Shown: piece by piece, positions 7,499 to 17,678 of the stretch
How the letters are laid out: every line of letters starts with the position of its first letter
Position numbering within the stretch: position 1 is the stretch's first letter
NCBI RefSeq assembly: GCF_001667315.1
Contig: NZ_LZHT01000014.1
Location: forward strand, 1-64,000
DNA: 64,000 nt
DNA from: Mycobacterium sp. 852002-10029_SCH5224772
GTDB taxonomy: Bacteria; Actinomycetota; Actinomycetes; Mycobacteriales; Mycobacteriaceae
Direction: 5' to 3'
Translations under genes and position numbers: made by a program
The notes under the pieces: generated by a model
What the model saw: only the letters and a program-made list of their open reading frames with translations
Told to the model about the DNA's origin: nothing
Databases searched by the model: none

Positions 7499-9417
7499 TA
7501 GACCTGCGCGGGCTCCTTTTCGACCGGGCCCAGCTGCCACGCGCCGCCGCCAAGCAGGTGGAGCTGCTGCTCGTGGTGCTGCTCGACGGCGGGCCGATGG
7601 CTCACGCTGACCATGACGCACTCCGGCAGCTCCGCCCGAACCAGTTGGTACAGAGCGAATTCCAGGCCGGCGTCCAGCGCGGAGGTCGCCTCGTCGAGGA
7701 AGACCGCCTTCGGTCTGGTGAGCAGGACGCGCGCGAAAGCGACGCGCTGCTGCTCACCGGGGGACAGCACCTTGGCCCAATCCTGGTCCTCGTCCAGCCG
7801 ATTGATCAGTGGCGCCAGCGCCACCTTGGTGAGCACGTCGCGCAGTTGCTCATCGGCGATGTCGTCCGGTGAATTCGGGTAGCACACGACGGTGCGCAAC
7901 GTGCCGAGCGGCACGTACGGCAACTGCGACAAGAACATGGTCGCGTTGTCGCCGTCCGGGCGGCACAGCGTCCCCGAGGCGTACGGCCACAATTCGGCCA
8001 GACTGCGCAGCAGCGTGGTTTTTCCGGCTCCGGAACGTCCGGTGATCACCAGGGTGTCGCCGAGGTCGAGCTGGATGTCCAGCGAGTCGACCAACTGGTC
8101 GCCGTCGGGTGTGCGCACCTCGATGCCACGTAGCTCAACCGCGGTCTCTTCGCTGGGTTTGACGAGAATGGTTGGCAGCGCGCGGCCCTTGTCGTTGGCG
8201 TCGACGAGGCCGTGCAACCGGATGATCGCCGCCCGGAAGGCCGCGAACGCGTCATAGTTGTTGCGGAAGAACGACAGTGAGTCGTTGATGTTGCCGAAAG
8301 CCTGCGCGGTCTGGGTGACATCGCCGAAGGCGATCTCCCCGGAGAACAGGCGCGGCGCCTGAATCGCCAACGGCAGCGGAATGATGGCCTGCGTCGCCGA
8401 CCAGTTCCATCCGTTGAAGATGATGGTCCGCCGGACGAACCTGCGGTAGTTGTCGATGATCGGCGTGAAGCGCCGCCACAATTGGGTACGTTCGACGCGC
8501 TCGCCCCGGTAGAAGCCCACTGCCTCCGCGGCGTCGCGCAACCGCACCAGGGCGTAACGGAACGCGGCGTTGAGTTTCTCGTTGTTGAAGCTCAGCCAAA
8601 TCAGCGGGCGCCCAAGCCAAATCGCGACCACCGTCACGATCAAGACATAGATCAGGACGGTCCAGAACATCGCACGCGGCACGTTCACACCGAAGAGATC
8701 GAAGTCCCCGGACAAATTCCACAGGATCGCGGCGAACGAGATCACCGATGCCACCGCGTTGACGGCACCGAACAGCAGGGTGCTGGTCGTCCCGTTGGAC
8801 GGGATGTTCGGGGTGCCGCCCACTCCCGCGGTGAAGATGTCGACATCCTGTTGGATGCGCTGGTCGGGGTTGTCAATGGTGTTGTCGATGAACAGATCCC
8901 GGTAATAGGCCCGGCCCGCGAGCCAGTCGTCCGTGAGATGGCCCGTCAGCCACATGCGCCAGGCGATGATGAACCGCTGCGTCAGGTAGATGTCGAGGAT
9001 CACCCGGGCGATGAAGATGGCCGCCAGTAGGATGAAAATCCCGAGCGAGACCCAAAAGTTGTGGATCCCGGACTGTTTGACCTCGTCGTTACCCGTGGCG
9101 AGCCCTTTTAGTGCCACCTGCAAAGCCGTGTACATGTCGTTGCTCTGATAGCTGAACAGCACGTTGAGCCGGACCGAGAAGATCACCAGCAGCAGCAGCA
9201 CGCCGAGGCCCAGCCACACTTTGACGCTGGCCCGGCCGAGGAAGTAGCCGCGGGTGATCCGCCAGAACTGCCGGCCCCAGGGCGTGAGGTAGCGGAACGC
9301 AAGCAGCACGCCGAACAGGCAGACGGCGCTGATCACCCACGCTATGGCGATCCATCGCAACGAATCCATGGGTGCCGCCGACCAGTTGATCGATGGCGTG
9401 AACGGCTTGGGGCCCAT
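7498..9417 (-). CDS. bacA: BacA/SbmA-like ABC transporter with fused ATPase (Rv1819c), cobalamin and hydrophilic compound importer
   Basis: A 639-residue single-chain exporter-fold transporter. Residues 1-350 hold about six to seven membrane segments and the SbmA/BacA-like domain, including [20 protein letters not shown], shown as [11 protein letters not shown]. The C-terminal ATPase has Walker [10 protein letters not shown], signature LSPGEQQR and Walker [13 protein letters not shown], followed by the switch His in SVSHRP. The M. tuberculosis orthologue imports vitamin B12, bleomycin and antimicrobial peptides and helps chronic infection. It is transcribed divergently from ilvG over 92 bp. 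All motor residues are intact. Confidence 0.95.
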   Translation of the reverse strand: MGPKPFTPSINWSAAPMDSLRWIAIAWVISAVCLFGVLLAFRYLTPWGRQFWRITRGYFLGRASVKVWLGLGVLLLLVIFSVRLNVLFSYQSNDMYTALQVALKGLATGNDEVKQSGIHNFWVSLGIFILLAAIFIARVILDIYLTQRFIIAWRMWLTGHLTDDWLAGRAYYRDLFIDNTIDNPDQRIQQDVDIFTAGVGGTPNIPSNGTTSTLLFGAVNAVASVISFAAILWNLSGDFDLFGVNVPRAMFWTVLIYVLIVTVVAIWLGRPLIWLSFNNEKLNAAFRYALVRLRDAAEAVGFYRGERVERTQLWRRFTPIIDNYRRFVRRTIIFNGWNWSATQAIIPLPLAIQAPRLFSGEIAFGDVTQTAQAFGNINDSLSFFRNNYDAFAAFRAAIIRLHGLVDANDKGRALPTILVKPSEETAVELRGIEVRTPDGDQLVDSLDIQLDLGDTLVITGRSGAGKTTLLRSLAELWPYASGTLCRPDGDNATMFLSQLPYVPLGTLRTVVCYPNSPDDIADEQLRDVLTKVALAPLINRLDEDQDWAKVLSPGEQQRVAFARVLLTRPKAVFLDEATSALDAGLEFALYQLVRAELPECVMVSVSHRPAVEQHHEQQLHLLGGGAWQLGPVEKEPAQV

Positions 9418-9497
9418 CGTCGCGTCTCCTTACGGTCGAGGGGACCGGACTCTCCTCAACTTCAAATCCTTCGGCGAAGGTACCCGAAGCATCTGGC

Positions 9498-9503
9498 TAG
9501 GCT
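9498..9503 (+). promoter_or_regulatory. -10 element of ilvG
   Basis: TAGGCT fits TANNNT and ends six bases before ATG 9510, so transcription should begin at the ATG. This supports ATG 9510 over the GTG three bases upstream. Confidence 0.5.
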
Positions 9504-9509
9504 GCGGTG

Positions 9510-11153
9510 ATGACTACCGACGCCACCCCCGCACAAACATTGCATGCCGGACGCCTCGTCGCGCGGCGCCTGCGGGCCAGCGGAATCGATACCGTCTTCA
9601 CGCTGTCGGGCGGTCACCTGTTTTCCATCTACGACGGCTGCCGCGACGAGGGTATCCGGCTGATCGACACCCGCCACGAACAGACCGCGACCTTCGCCGC
9701 CGAGGGCTGGTCGAAGGTGACCAGGCGGCCCGGCGTGGCCGCGCTGACCGCGGGGCCGGGCATCACCAATGGGATGAGCGCGATGGCGGCGGCGCAGCAG
9801 AACCAGTCGCCCCTGGTGGTGCTGGGCGGACGGGCGCCGGCCCAGCGCTGGGGCATGGGCTCGCTGCAAGAGATCGACCATGTGCCCTTCGTGGCGCCGT
9901 TGGCCCGTTTCGCCGCCACCGCGCAGTCGGCGGACGACGCCGCCCGGCTCGTCGATGACGCGTTGCTCGCCGCGGTCGGCGCACCGTCCGGCGTGGGTTT
10001 CGTCGACTTCCCGATGGACCACGTGTTCTCCATGTCCGACGATGACGGGCGCCCCGGGGCTCTCGTCGACCTGCCGCCGGGGCGCGCACCCAACGACCAG
10101 GCGCTGGCACGTGCCGCCGGTCTGCTGTCCGCGGCGAAGCGCCCGGTGATCATGGCCGGCACCAACGTGTGGTGGGGACACGGTGAGGCGGCCCTGCTGC
10201 GTCTTGCCGAGGAACTCCAGATCCCGGTGCTGATGAACGGAATGGCCCGCGGCGCCGTCCCGGCCGACCATCCGTTGGCGTTCTCCCGGGTTCGCGGAAA
10301 AGCGTTGGCGGAGGCCGACGTTGCGCTGATCGTCGGCGTGCCCATGGATTTCCGGCTCGGCTTCGGTGCGGTGTTCGGGCAACAAACCCAGCTCGTCGTG
10401 GTCGACCGTGTCCAACCCGAGCGCCGTCATCCGCGACCGGTGCAGGCCGAGCTCTACGGCGACCTGCTGACGATCCTGGCGGCGCTGGCCACCTCCGGTG
10501 GCGGCGGGCACCGCGACTGGATCGAGGAACTCCGCACGGCCGAGACCGCGGCGCGCGCCAAGGAGAAAACCGAGCTCGCCGACGACCGCGTCCCGCTGCA
10601 TCCCATGCGGGTGTACGCGGAGCTGGCGCCCATGCTCGATCGCGACGCCATCGTGGTGATCGACGCCGGCGATTTCGGGTCCTACGCCGGCCGGGTGATC
10701 GACAGCTATCTGCCGGGGTGCTGGCTGGACAGCGGCCCGTACGGCTGCCTGGGTTCGGGCCCCGGCTACGCGCTGGCCGCCAAGCTGGCCCGGCCGGAGC
10801 GTCAGGTGGTGCTGCTGCAGGGCGACGGCGCGTTCGGTTTCAGCGGCATGGAGTGGGACACCCTGGTCCGGCACAACGTGCCCGTCGTGTCCGTGATCGG
10901 CAACAACGGCATCTGGGGCCTCGAAAAGCACCCCATGGAAGCGTTGTACGGCTACTCGGTGGTGGCCGAACTGCGCCCGGGAACGCGCTACGACGAGGTG
11001 GCGCGCGCGCTGGGCGCCCACGGCGAACTGGTCGCCGCACCCGGCGAGCTGCGGCCCGCCTTGGAACGGGCCTTCGCCAGCGGCCTGCCCGCCGTCGTCA
11101 ATGTGCTCACCGACCCGAACATCGCCTATCCGCGCCGATCCAACCTCGCCTGA
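9510..11153 (+). CDS. ilvG: Thiamine diphosphate enzyme, acetolactate synthase-like large subunit (Rv1820)
   Basis: A 547-residue ThDP-dependent enzyme, the same length as M. tuberculosis IlvG. The catalytic Glu lies in [18 protein letters not shown], cited as [13 protein letters not shown], and the cofactor site in [15 protein letters not shown] with the NN of IGNNGIW. The family condenses pyruvate into acetolactate for branched-chain amino acids, but the residues that define true AHAS are weak. Some members are oxalyl-CoA decarboxylase or benzoylformate decarboxylase-like. No regulatory small subunit is adjacent. It appears to be transcribed alone from a leaderless promoter. Confidence 0.85.
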   Translation: MTTDATPAQTLHAGRLVARRLRASGIDTVFTLSGGHLFSIYDGCRDEGIRLIDTRHEQTATFAAEGWSKVTRRPGVAALTAGPGITNGMSAMAAAQQNQSPLVVLGGRAPAQRWGMGSLQEIDHVPFVAPLARFAATAQSADDAARLVDDALLAAVGAPSGVGFVDFPMDHVFSMSDDDGRPGALVDLPPGRAPNDQALARAAGLLSAAKRPVIMAGTNVWWGHGEAALLRLAEELQIPVLMNGMARGAVPADHPLAFSRVRGKALAEADVALIVGVPMDFRLGFGAVFGQQTQLVVVDRVQPERRHPRPVQAELYGDLLTILAALATSGGGGHRDWIEELRTAETAARAKEKTELADDRVPLHPMRVYAELAPMLDRDAIVVIDAGDFGSYAGRVIDSYLPGCWLDSGPYGCLGSGPGYALAAKLARPERQVVLLQGDGAFGFSGMEWDTLVRHNVPVVSVIGNNGIWGLEKHPMEALYGYSVVAELRPGTRYDEVARALGAHGELVAAPGELRPALERAFASGLPAVVNVLTDPNIAYPRRSNLA

Positions 11154-11168
11154 CAGCCATCCGGGGCC

Positions 11169-11208
11169 GCGAGCGGTCGGCGTGTCGCGTACAAACACGC
11201 ACGCTCGC
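11169..11208. terminator. Hairpin between ilvG and secA2
   Basis: Two nested arm pairs can form a stem: GCGAGCG (11169-11175) with CGCTCGC (11202-11208), and CGTGT (11181-11185) with ACACG (11195-11199). There is no T-run after it. It may end ilvG transcription. Its ACAAACACGC core also appears at 19990-19999 after resR. Confidence 0.4.
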
Positions 11209-11238
11209 GCCCGCTAGGGGGTCACGTACCGTTGACCT

Positions 11239-13563
11239 GTGCCTAAGACCACCCGCGCTCAACCCGGCCGGCTGAGCAGCCGCTTCTGGAAGCTGCTCGG
11301 CGCCAGCACCGAAAAGGACCGCAGCCGCTCGCTCACCCAGGTCGACGAGTCGTCGGAATACGACGACGAGGCGGCCGGGCTGACTGACGAGCAGCTGCGC
11401 AAAGCGGCCGGGCTGCTCAACCTCGAGGACCTCGCGGACTCCGAGGACATCCCGCAGTTTCTCGCCATCGCCCGGGAGGCGGCCGAGCGGGCGAGTGGGT
11501 TGCGGCCCTTTGACGTTCAGCTGCTGGGCGCGCTGCGCATGCTGGCCGGCGACGTGATCGAGATGGCCACCGGTGAGGGCAAAACCCTGGCCGGCGCGAT
11601 CGCAGCCGCCGGGTACGCACTCGCCGGGCGGCATGTGCACGTCGTGACGATCAACGACTACCTGGCACGTCGTGACGCGGAATGGATGGGTCCGCTGATC
11701 GAAGCCATGGGGCTGACGGTCGGCTGGATCACCGCCGAGTCGTCCAGCGAACAGCGCAGGGCCGCCTATGGCTGCGATGTCACCTACGCCTCGGTCAACG
11801 AGATCGGCTTCGACGTGCTGCGCGATCAACTGGTGACCGACGTCGACGACCTGGTGTCACCCAACCCCGACGTGGCCCTCATCGACGAGGCCGACTCCGT
11901 GCTGGTCGACGAGGCGCTGGTGCCGCTGGTACTGGCGGGAACCACCCATCGGGAGACGCCAAGGCTCGAAATCATCAAGCTGGTCGGCGAACTGAACGCC
12001 GACGCCGATTTCGACACGGACTCCGACAGCCGCAACGTCCACCTGACCGAGGCCGGCGCACGCAAGGTCGAAAAGGCGCTCGGCGGCATCGATCTGTACT
12101 CCGAGGAGCACGTCGGCACCACGCTGACCGAGGTCAACGTCGCCCTGCACGCGCACGTGCTGCTGCAGCGCGACGTGCACTACATCGTGCGCGACGACGC
12201 CGTGCACCTGATCAATTCCTCGCGCGGGCGCATCGCGCAACTGCAGCGCTGGCCCGACGGACTGCAGGCCGCGGTCGAGGCCAAGGAGGGCATCGAGACC
12301 ACCGAAACCGGCGAGGTGCTCGACACCATCACCGTGCAGGCGCTGATCAACCGCTACGCCACGGTGTGCGGCATGACCGGCACCGCGCTGGCCGCCGGTG
12401 AGCAGCTGCGCCAGTTCTACAAGCTCGGTGTGTCGCCAATTCCACCGAACAAGCCCAACATTCGTGAAGACGAGTCCGACCGCGTCTACATCACCGGCGC
12501 GGCCAAGAACGACGCGATCGTCACCCACATCGCCGACCTGCACGAGACCGGGCAGCCGGTGCTGGTCGGCACCCGCGATGTCGCCGAATCCGAGGATCTG
12601 CACGAACGGCTGCTGCGCCGCGGCGTGCCCGCGGTGGTGCTCAACGCGAAAAACGACGCCGAGGAAGCCCAGGTCATCGCCGAGGCCGGCCAGTTCGGGG
12701 TGGTCACCGTGTCGACGCAGATAGCCGGGCGGGGTACCGACATTCGGCTCGGTGGCTCCGACGAAGCCGACCACGACCGGGTCGCCGAATTGGGCGGCCT
12801 GCACGTCGTGGGCACCGGCCGCCACCACACCGAGCGGCTGGACAACCAACTGCGGGGGCGCGCCGGCCGGCAGGGCGACCCGGGGTCGTCGGTGTTCTTC
12901 TCCAGCTGGGAGGACGACGTCGTGGCGGCCAACCTCGACCAAAACAAGCTGCCGATGGAAACCGATGAGGACGGCAAGATCGTCAGCCCCAAGGCGGCCG
13001 GGCTGCTCGACCACGCGCAGCGCGTGGCGGAGGGGCGCATGCTCGACGTGCACGCGAACACCTGGCGCTACAACCAGCTGATCGCGCAGCAGCGCGCCAT
13101 CATCGTCGATCGACGGGATACGTTGCTGCGCACCGCAACCGCGCGTGAAGAACTCGCCGAGCTAGCGCCGAAACGCTACGAGGAGCTGGCCGAGGAGATC
13201 TCCGAAGAACGCCTCGAAACGATCTGCCGGCAGATCATGCTCTATCACCTGGACCGCGGCTGGGCCGACCATCTGGCGTATCTGGCCGACATCCGCGAGA
13301 GCATCCACCTGCGGGCGCTGGGCCGGCAGAATCCGCTGGACGAGTTTCACCGCATGGCGGTCGACGCGTTCGCGTCGCTGGCCGCCGACGCGATCGAAGC
13401 GGCCCAGCAGACCTTCGAGACCGCGAACGTCCTCGAGGAGGAGCAGGGGCTGGATCTGTCCAAGCTGGCGCGACCGACGTCGACGTGGACGTACATGGTC
13501 AACGACAACCCGCTGTCGGATGACACGCTATCCACTCTGAGCCTGCCCGGCGTGTTCCGCTAG
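11239..13563 (+). CDS. secA2: Accessory preprotein translocase ATPase SecA2
   Basis: A 774-residue SecA, shorter than housekeeping SecA1 and lacking the C-terminal linker with zinc-binding cysteines. NBD1 has Walker A MATGEGKT and the DEAD-type LIDEADS; the second nucleotide-binding domain shows [15 protein letters not shown] and the arginine-finger region [14 protein letters not shown]. SecA2 exports a small set of proteins without classical features, including factors that block phagosome maturation. GTG 11239 lies close to the ilvG end (85 bp). pgsA2 follows after a 141-bp gap with hairpins and its own -10 element. The gene is intact. Confidence 0.97.
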   Translation: MPKTTRAQPGRLSSRFWKLLGASTEKDRSRSLTQVDESSEYDDEAAGLTDEQLRKAAGLLNLEDLADSEDIPQFLAIAREAAERASGLRPFDVQLLGALRMLAGDVIEMATGEGKTLAGAIAAAGYALAGRHVHVVTINDYLARRDAEWMGPLIEAMGLTVGWITAESSSEQRRAAYGCDVTYASVNEIGFDVLRDQLVTDVDDLVSPNPDVALIDEADSVLVDEALVPLVLAGTTHRETPRLEIIKLVGELNADADFDTDSDSRNVHLTEAGARKVEKALGGIDLYSEEHVGTTLTEVNVALHAHVLLQRDVHYIVRDDAVHLINSSRGRIAQLQRWPDGLQAAVEAKEGIETTETGEVLDTITVQALINRYATVCGMTGTALAAGEQLRQFYKLGVSPIPPNKPNIREDESDRVYITGAAKNDAIVTHIADLHETGQPVLVGTRDVAESEDLHERLLRRGVPAVVLNAKNDAEEAQVIAEAGQFGVVTVSTQIAGRGTDIRLGGSDEADHDRVAELGGLHVVGTGRHHTERLDNQLRGRAGRQGDPGSSVFFSSWEDDVVAANLDQNKLPMETDEDGKIVSPKAAGLLDHAQRVAEGRMLDVHANTWRYNQLIAQQRAIIVDRRDTLLRTATAREELAELAPKRYEELAEEISEERLETICRQIMLYHLDRGWADHLAYLADIRESIHLRALGRQNPLDEFHRMAVDAFASLAADAIEAAQQTFETANVLEEEQGLDLSKLARPTSTWTYMVNDNPLSDDTLSTLSLPGVFR

Positions 13564-13576
13564 CGCGGCGCGTCGC

Positions 13577-13627
13577 CGAGTGTGCGGGCCGCCGCGCACT
13601 CGAGCTCGACAGTGCGGCCAGCCGCGC
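13577..13627. repeat. Paired GTGCGG hairpins between secA2 and pgsA2
   Basis: Hairpin 1 (13577-13602) has an 11-bp stem CGAGTGTGCGG/CCGCGCACTCG with one wobble pair and a 4-base loop. Hairpin 2 (13612-13627) has a 6-bp GTGCGG/CCGCGC stem and again a 4-base loop. The same two-hairpin design occurs at 57967-58024. It may end secA2 transcription. Confidence 0.55.
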
Positions 13628-13690
13628 GTTCGGCGACGGTTTTGCCCGCCTCCCCAACGGTCCGCGCTGCGGACCGCGTCGCTTCCGCGT

Positions 13691-13696
13691 TAAGGT
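13691..13696 (+). promoter_or_regulatory. -10 element of pgsA2
   Basis: TAAGGT fits TANNNT and ends 8 bases before ATG 13705, with no ribosome binding site between. A leaderless start at the ATG is likely. Confidence 0.5.
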
Positions 13697-13704
13697 CACG
13701 GCTC

Positions 13705-14334
13705 ATGGAGCCGGTGCTTCCGCCCAACCGGGTGCTGACGGTGCCCAACGCGCTGAGCGCTATCCGCTTGGCGCTCATTCCGGTGTTCGTCTACGTCTTG
13801 CTGGTCGCGCACGCCAACGGCTGGGCGGTGGCGATCCTGATGTTCAGCGGCGCCTCGGACTGGGCCGACGGCAAGATCGCCCGGGTGCTCAATCAGTCCT
13901 CCCGGCTGGGTGTGCTGCTCGACCCCGCCGTCGACCGCCTCTACATGGTCGCCGTTCCCCTGGTGTTGGCGTTCAGCGGGATCGTGCCGTGGTGGTTCGT
14001 CGTCGTCCTGCTCGCGCGGGACGGACTGCTGGCCGTGACGCTGCCGCTGCTGTGGAGCCGCGGGCTGTCGGCGCTGCCGGTGACCTACATCGGCAAGGCC
14101 GCCACATTCGCCCTCATGTCGGGCTTTCCGCTGGTGCTGCTGGGCAGCTGGGACGCGCTGTGGAGCCGGGTCGTGGGCGCCTGCGGGTGGGCCTTCCTGA
14201 TCTGGGGCATGTACGGCTACCTGTGGGCGTTCGTGCAGTACGTGATTCAGATGACGCTGGTCCTGCGTCGCATGCCCAAGGTCGACCGGGGTTCGCGTCC
14301 GTCGGCCGCGGCGAAAGTGACTGACCATGGCTGA
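13705..14334 (+). CDS. pgsA2: CDP-alcohol phosphatidyltransferase PgsA2
   Basis: A 209-residue polytopic membrane enzyme, exactly the length of Rv1822. The diagnostic motif DGx2ARx8Gx3Dx3D is present: DGKIAR, then G, and DPAVDR, giving all metal-binding aspartates. Five to six membrane segments follow the usual layout. The family transfers a phosphatidyl group from CDP-diacylglycerol to an alcohol such as glycerol phosphate. Whether PgsA2 makes phosphatidylglycerol phosphate or cardiolipin is not settled by sequence. The stop overlaps the next gene's ATG by 8 bp, so it starts an envelope operon with the DUF881 genes. Confidence 0.92.
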   Translation: MEPVLPPNRVLTVPNALSAIRLALIPVFVYVLLVAHANGWAVAILMFSGASDWADGKIARVLNQSSRLGVLLDPAVDRLYMVAVPLVLAFSGIVPWWFVVVLLARDGLLAVTLPLLWSRGLSALPVTYIGKAATFALMSGFPLVLLGSWDALWSRVVGACGWAFLIWGMYGYLWAFVQYVIQMTLVLRRMPKVDRGSRPSAAAKVTDHG

Positions 14335-15253
14335 CGCGGACCGCCTGCTCGGCGGCTACGACCCTAACGCCGGTCACAGCGCGCACGTAGCGGCGCGGCC
14401 ACAACTGATTCCGGTGCCCTCGCTGCTGCGCGCGCTGCTGTCCGAACACCTGGATCCCGGCTATGCCGCGGCGGCGGCCAGGCGCGGCGCCGCCGCGAGC
14501 CCGCGGGGCGGACGCCAACGCGCGTTCGGTTGGCTGTGGCAGGCGCTGGCGGCGCTGCTCATCGCCACGGTCTTCGCCGCCGCGGTCGCGCAAGCCCGCT
14601 CGGTCGCCCCCGGGGTGCGCGACGCGCAGCAACTGCTGTTGGACAACGTGCGGTCGACGGAAGGCTCCGCGACCAAGTTGGCCCAGCGGCGCAACCAGCT
14701 CTCGACACAGGTCGATGACGTACAGCGCCACGCGTTGACGGAAGACGCCGAGGGGCGGCGCCTGCTGAAACGTCTCGACGCGCTCAGCCTGGCGGCGGGC
14801 GGCACGGCGATCATCGGGCCCGGACTGAAGATCACCGTGACCGATCCGGGCGCCAGCCCGAACCTTTCCGACGTGTCCAAGCAGCGGGTCAGCGGCAGCA
14901 GGCAGATCATCTTGGACCGCGACCTGCAGCTGGTGGTCAACTCCCTGTGGGCCAGCGGCGCCGAGGCCGTCTCGGTCGGCAGCGTGCGGATCGGGCCCAA
15001 CGTGACCATCCGGCAAGCCGGCGGCGCGATCCTGGTGGACAACAACCCGACCAGCAGTCCGTACACGATTCTTGCGATCGGGCCGCCTCGGTCGATGCGC
15101 GATGTCTTCGACAACAGCTCGGGACTGCAGCGCCTGAGGCTGCTGGAGATCTCCTACGGCGTGGCGGTTACGGTGGATGTCGCCGACGGCCTCACGCTCC
15201 CTGCCGGATCGATCCGGGATGTCAAGTTCGCCAAGCAGATTGGGCCACAGTGA
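14327..15253 (+). CDS. DUF881 family membrane-anchored protein (Rv1823)
   Basis: A 308-residue protein with a cytoplasmic N-terminus of about 75 residues, one membrane segment ([17 protein letters not shown]) and an outside domain of the DUF881 type. That domain begins with a coiled-coil-like stretch ([20 protein letters not shown], cited as [16 protein letters not shown]) and continues with [12 protein letters not shown] and [14 protein letters not shown], hallmarks of the family. A paralogue lies two genes downstream. DUF881 and Sbp genes cluster with division and envelope genes in Gram-positives. The ATG overlaps pgsA2, so expression is coupled. Function unknown. Confidence 0.9.
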   Translation: MADADRLLGGYDPNAGHSAHVAARPQLIPVPSLLRALLSEHLDPGYAAAAARRGAAASPRGGRQRAFGWLWQALAALLIATVFAAAVAQARSVAPGVRDAQQLLLDNVRSTEGSATKLAQRRNQLSTQVDDVQRHALTEDAEGRRLLKRLDALSLAAGGTAIIGPGLKITVTDPGASPNLSDVSKQRVSGSRQIILDRDLQLVVNSLWASGAEAVSVGSVRIGPNVTIRQAGGAILVDNNPTSSPYTILAIGPPRSMRDVFDNSSGLQRLRLLEISYGVAVTVDVADGLTLPAGSIRDVKFAKQIGPQ

Positions 15254-15302
15254 GAAAAGTCCCGAACGGACAGCGTCGCCTGGGCGAGACGGGAAAGCAA
15301 GC

Positions 15303-15635
15303 ATGATCGGTATCGCAGCGCTGGCGATCGGCATCGTGCTGGGCCTGGTTTTTCACCCCGCGGTACCCGAAGTCGTCCAGCCCTATCTGCCGATCGCCGT
15401 GGTCGCGGCCCTCGATGCCGTGTTCGGTGGGCTGCGTGCCTATCTGGAACGGATCTTCGACCCCAAGGTCTTCGTGATTTCGTTCGTGTTCAACGTCTTC
15501 GTGGCCGCGCTGATCGTCTACGTGGGCGACCAACTGGGGGTGGGCACCCAGTTGTCCACGGCCATCATCGTCGTGCTGGGCATCCGCATCTTCGGCAATG
15601 CGGCGGCGTTGCGCCGCCGGCTGTTCGGGGCGTGA
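15303..15635 (+). CDS. Small basic family protein Sbp, DUF1290 (Rv1824)
   Basis: A 110-residue integral membrane protein with three hydrophobic segments: IGIAALAIGIVLGLVF, VFVISFVFNVFVAALIVYV (within the middle) and TAIIVVLGIRIFGNAA. The pattern GGLRAYLERIFDPKVF between the first and second helices is typical of DUF1290. It ends in a basic ALRRRLFGA. It sits between two DUF881 genes, the same arrangement as in other actinobacteria and in Bacillus division clusters, suggesting a membrane complex. ATG 15303 is chosen; M. tuberculosis annotation is a few residues longer. Confidence 0.88.
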   Translation: MIGIAALAIGIVLGLVFHPAVPEVVQPYLPIAVVAALDAVFGGLRAYLERIFDPKVFVISFVFNVFVAALIVYVGDQLGVGTQLSTAIIVVLGIRIFGNAAALRRRLFGA

Positions 15636-15659
15636 CGCCATGACCGAATCGAGGTCAAC

Positions 15660-16541
15660 GTGAGCCAGGATTCGACGGATCCCAGCGCCGGCCAAAGCGG
15701 TGACGGGCCAACCCGACCCGCTCACCCCGACGCCGAGGCGGCGCCGGATCAGGGTGCGCCGCGCGGGCGCCACGAACTGCCCGGGAAAAATCCCCGTCCC
15801 GCGATCGGGCCGGTCCGTCGTACCGGGTTGTCCGGGATGCTGCGCGGCGGTCGCTCCCGCCTGGGTTTCGGGACGCTGGCCGTCCTGTTGTGTCTGCTTC
15901 TCGGTATCGCCATCGTCACCCAGGTCCGCCAAACCGAATCGGGCGATTCGCTGGACACGGCGCGCCCCGCTGACCTGTTGGTGTTGCTGGATTCGTTGCG
16001 GCAGCGCGAAGGCACGCTCCGCAGCGAGGTGAACGAGCTGGAGAACACGCTGAATTCTTTGCAGGCGTCCGGCAACAACGACCAGGCCGCTATCCAGTCC
16101 GCCCAATCCAGGCTGGCGGCGCTGTCCATCCTGGTAGGCGCGGTGGGCGCCACCGGGCCCGGTGTCACCGTCACGATCGAGGACCCCGGGCCGGGGGTTT
16201 CCCCCGAGGCGATGCTCGACGTGATCAACGAGTTGCGCGCCGCCGGGGCCGAGGCGATCGAAGTCAACGACGCACACCAGTCCGTCCGGGTGGGTGTCGA
16301 CACCTGGGTCGCGGGTATGCCCGGGTCGCTGACCGTCGACTCCAAGACGCTGTCGCCCGCGTATTCGATTCTGGCGATTGGTGATCCGCCCACCCTGGCC
16401 GCCGCGATGAACATTCCCGGTGGCGCACAGGACACGGTCAAGCGGGTCGGTGCGCGGATGTCGGTCCAGCAGGCCGATCGGGTGGACGTGACCACCTTGC
16501 GGCAACCAAAACCGCACCAATACGCTCAGCCCGTCAAGTGA
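15660..16541 (+). CDS. DUF881 family membrane-anchored protein (Rv1825)
   Basis: A 293-residue protein, nearly identical in length to Rv1825. A long polar, Pro-rich N-terminus (about 75 residues) precedes a membrane helix (GTLAVLLCLLLGIAIVTQV). The outside part has a coiled coil around LDSLRQREGTLRSEVNELEN and the DUF881 marks GPGVTVTIEDPGPG, INELRAAGAEAIEVN and SILAIGDP. It is a paralogue of the DUF881 protein at 14327, with Sbp between. It starts with GTG 15660, 24 bp after Sbp, and gcvH follows after 27 bp. Role unknown, likely in the cell envelope. Confidence 0.9.
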   Translation: MSQDSTDPSAGQSGDGPTRPAHPDAEAAPDQGAPRGRHELPGKNPRPAIGPVRRTGLSGMLRGGRSRLGFGTLAVLLCLLLGIAIVTQVRQTESGDSLDTARPADLLVLLDSLRQREGTLRSEVNELENTLNSLQASGNNDQAAIQSAQSRLAALSILVGAVGATGPGVTVTIEDPGPGVSPEAMLDVINELRAAGAEAIEVNDAHQSVRVGVDTWVAGMPGSLTVDSKTLSPAYSILAIGDPPTLAAAMNIPGGAQDTVKRVGARMSVQQADRVDVTTLRQPKPHQYAQPVK

Positions 16542-16568
16542 GCAACTTCCGAACAGACAGGATCACTC

Positions 16569-16967
16569 GTGAGCGACATCCCGCCCGATCTGCACTACAC
16601 CGCCGAACACGAATGGGTTCGTCGAAGTGGTGATGACACCGTGCGGGTGGGCATCACCGACTTTGCGCAGTCGGCGTTGGGCGATGTCGTGTTCGTTCAG
16701 CTGCCCGACGTGGGTGCCGAGCTGAGCGCGGGGGAGTCCTTCGGCGAAGTCGAATCCACGAAATCGGTGTCGGACTTGTACGCCCCGGTGTCGGGCAAGG
16801 TGTCGGCCGTCAACACCGATCTGGACGGCAGCCCGCAACTGGTCAACTCCGACCCATACGGGGCCGGATGGTTGCTGGATGTGCAGGTCTCCGACGTCGC
16901 CGAACTGGAGTCCGCCATTTCTTCGTTGCTCGACGCGGAGGCCTACCGCGGAACGCTGACCGAATGA
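16569..16967 (+). CDS. gcvH: Glycine cleavage system H protein
   Basis: A 132-residue lipoyl carrier. The lipoylation site is Lys65 in ESTKSVSDLYAPVSG, and the family start HYTAEHEWVR and GITDFAQSALGDVVFV are both present. H protein shuttles the aminomethyl group from GcvP (gcvB, 3.3 kb downstream) to GcvT and then the lipoamide to Lpd. No gcvT is in this window. It lies directly after the DUF881 gene and upstream of garA, which regulates related carbon-nitrogen enzymes. Full length, no missing residue. Confidence 0.97.
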   Translation: MSDIPPDLHYTAEHEWVRRSGDDTVRVGITDFAQSALGDVVFVQLPDVGAELSAGESFGEVESTKSVSDLYAPVSGKVSAVNTDLDGSPQLVNSDPYGAGWLLDVQVSDVAELESAISSLLDAEAYRGTLTE

Positions 16968-17195
16968 CGATTGCTAGTGTCCCTGCAGCCCCGCACGGCA
17001 AAGCCAGCGGTGCAGCCGGCACACGGGAAATCGAAGTTTCGGATCGTCAGGTGGTGGGCGCATTGCAGGCAGGTGCGCGGTACCGTCGACACATCGACCT
17101 TGTGAAGACCGGTATACCGGGCAACAAGACCTGGTGCGGAAGCCGGCCGACCGGCCCGGACAAACAACGCCACAGCGGCCAGTGAGGAGCAGCGC
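16968..17195 (+). other. gcvH-garA spacer with no secure gene
   Basis: This 228-bp gap has an open frame on the plus strand (ATG 16964 overlapping the gcvH stop, ending 17185, 73 codons). The minus strand encodes a short frame with two CxxC pairs. Third-position GC of the plus frame is visibly lower than in neighbouring genes, and no family is recognised. GAGGAG at 17184-17189 is the garA ribosome binding site. It is best read as the garA leader. Confidence 0.4.
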
Positions 17196-17678
17196 GTGAC
17201 GGACATGGACTCAGGAAGTCCGCAAGAGCAGAATTCGGACGAAGTGACGGTAGAGACGACGTCTGTCTTCCGTGCCGACTTCCTCAACGAGCTCGACGCA
17301 CCCGCGCAGGCGGGGACGGAAAGCGCGGTATCCGGGGTCGAAGGACTCCCGGCGGGTTCGGCGTTGCTGGTCGTCAAACGGGGCCCCAACGCGGGATCGC
17401 GGTTCCTGCTCGACCAGCCCACCACGTCGGCCGGCCGGCACCCCGACAGCGACATCTTCCTCGACGACGTGACCGTCAGCCGCCGGCACGCCGAATTCAG
17501 GTTGGAAAACAACGAATTCAGCGTGGTCGACGTTGGTAGTCTCAACGGCACTTACGTCAACCGGGAGCCCGTGGATTCCGCGGTGCTCGCCAACGGCGAC
17601 GAAGTGCAGATCGGCAAGTTCCGCTTGGTGTTTCTGACCGGACCCAAGCAGGGTGAGGATGGAGGAGCTTCAGGCTAG
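17196..17678 (+). CDS. garA: FHA-domain metabolic regulator GarA
   Basis: A 160-residue protein. The N-terminus has the double phosphosite ETTSVF with Thr21 and Thr22, targets of PknG and PknB in M. tuberculosis. The C-terminal FHA domain is [22 protein letters not shown] followed by SLNGTYVN, with the phosphothreonine-binding GR, SRRH and N residues in place (cited as GRHPDSDIF and TVSRRHAEF). Unphosphorylated GarA inhibits 2-oxoglutarate dehydrogenase (KGD) and glutamate dehydrogenase and activates glutamate synthase. GTG 17196 follows GAGGAG. Its stop overlaps the next gene's start by one base. Confidence 0.97.
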   Translation: MTDMDSGSPQEQNSDEVTVETTSVFRADFLNELDAPAQAGTESAVSGVEGLPAGSALLVVKRGPNAGSRFLLDQPTTSAGRHPDSDIFLDDVTVSRRHAEFRLENNEFSVVDVGSLNGTYVNREPVDSAVLANGDEVQIGKFRLVFLTGPKQGEDGGASG

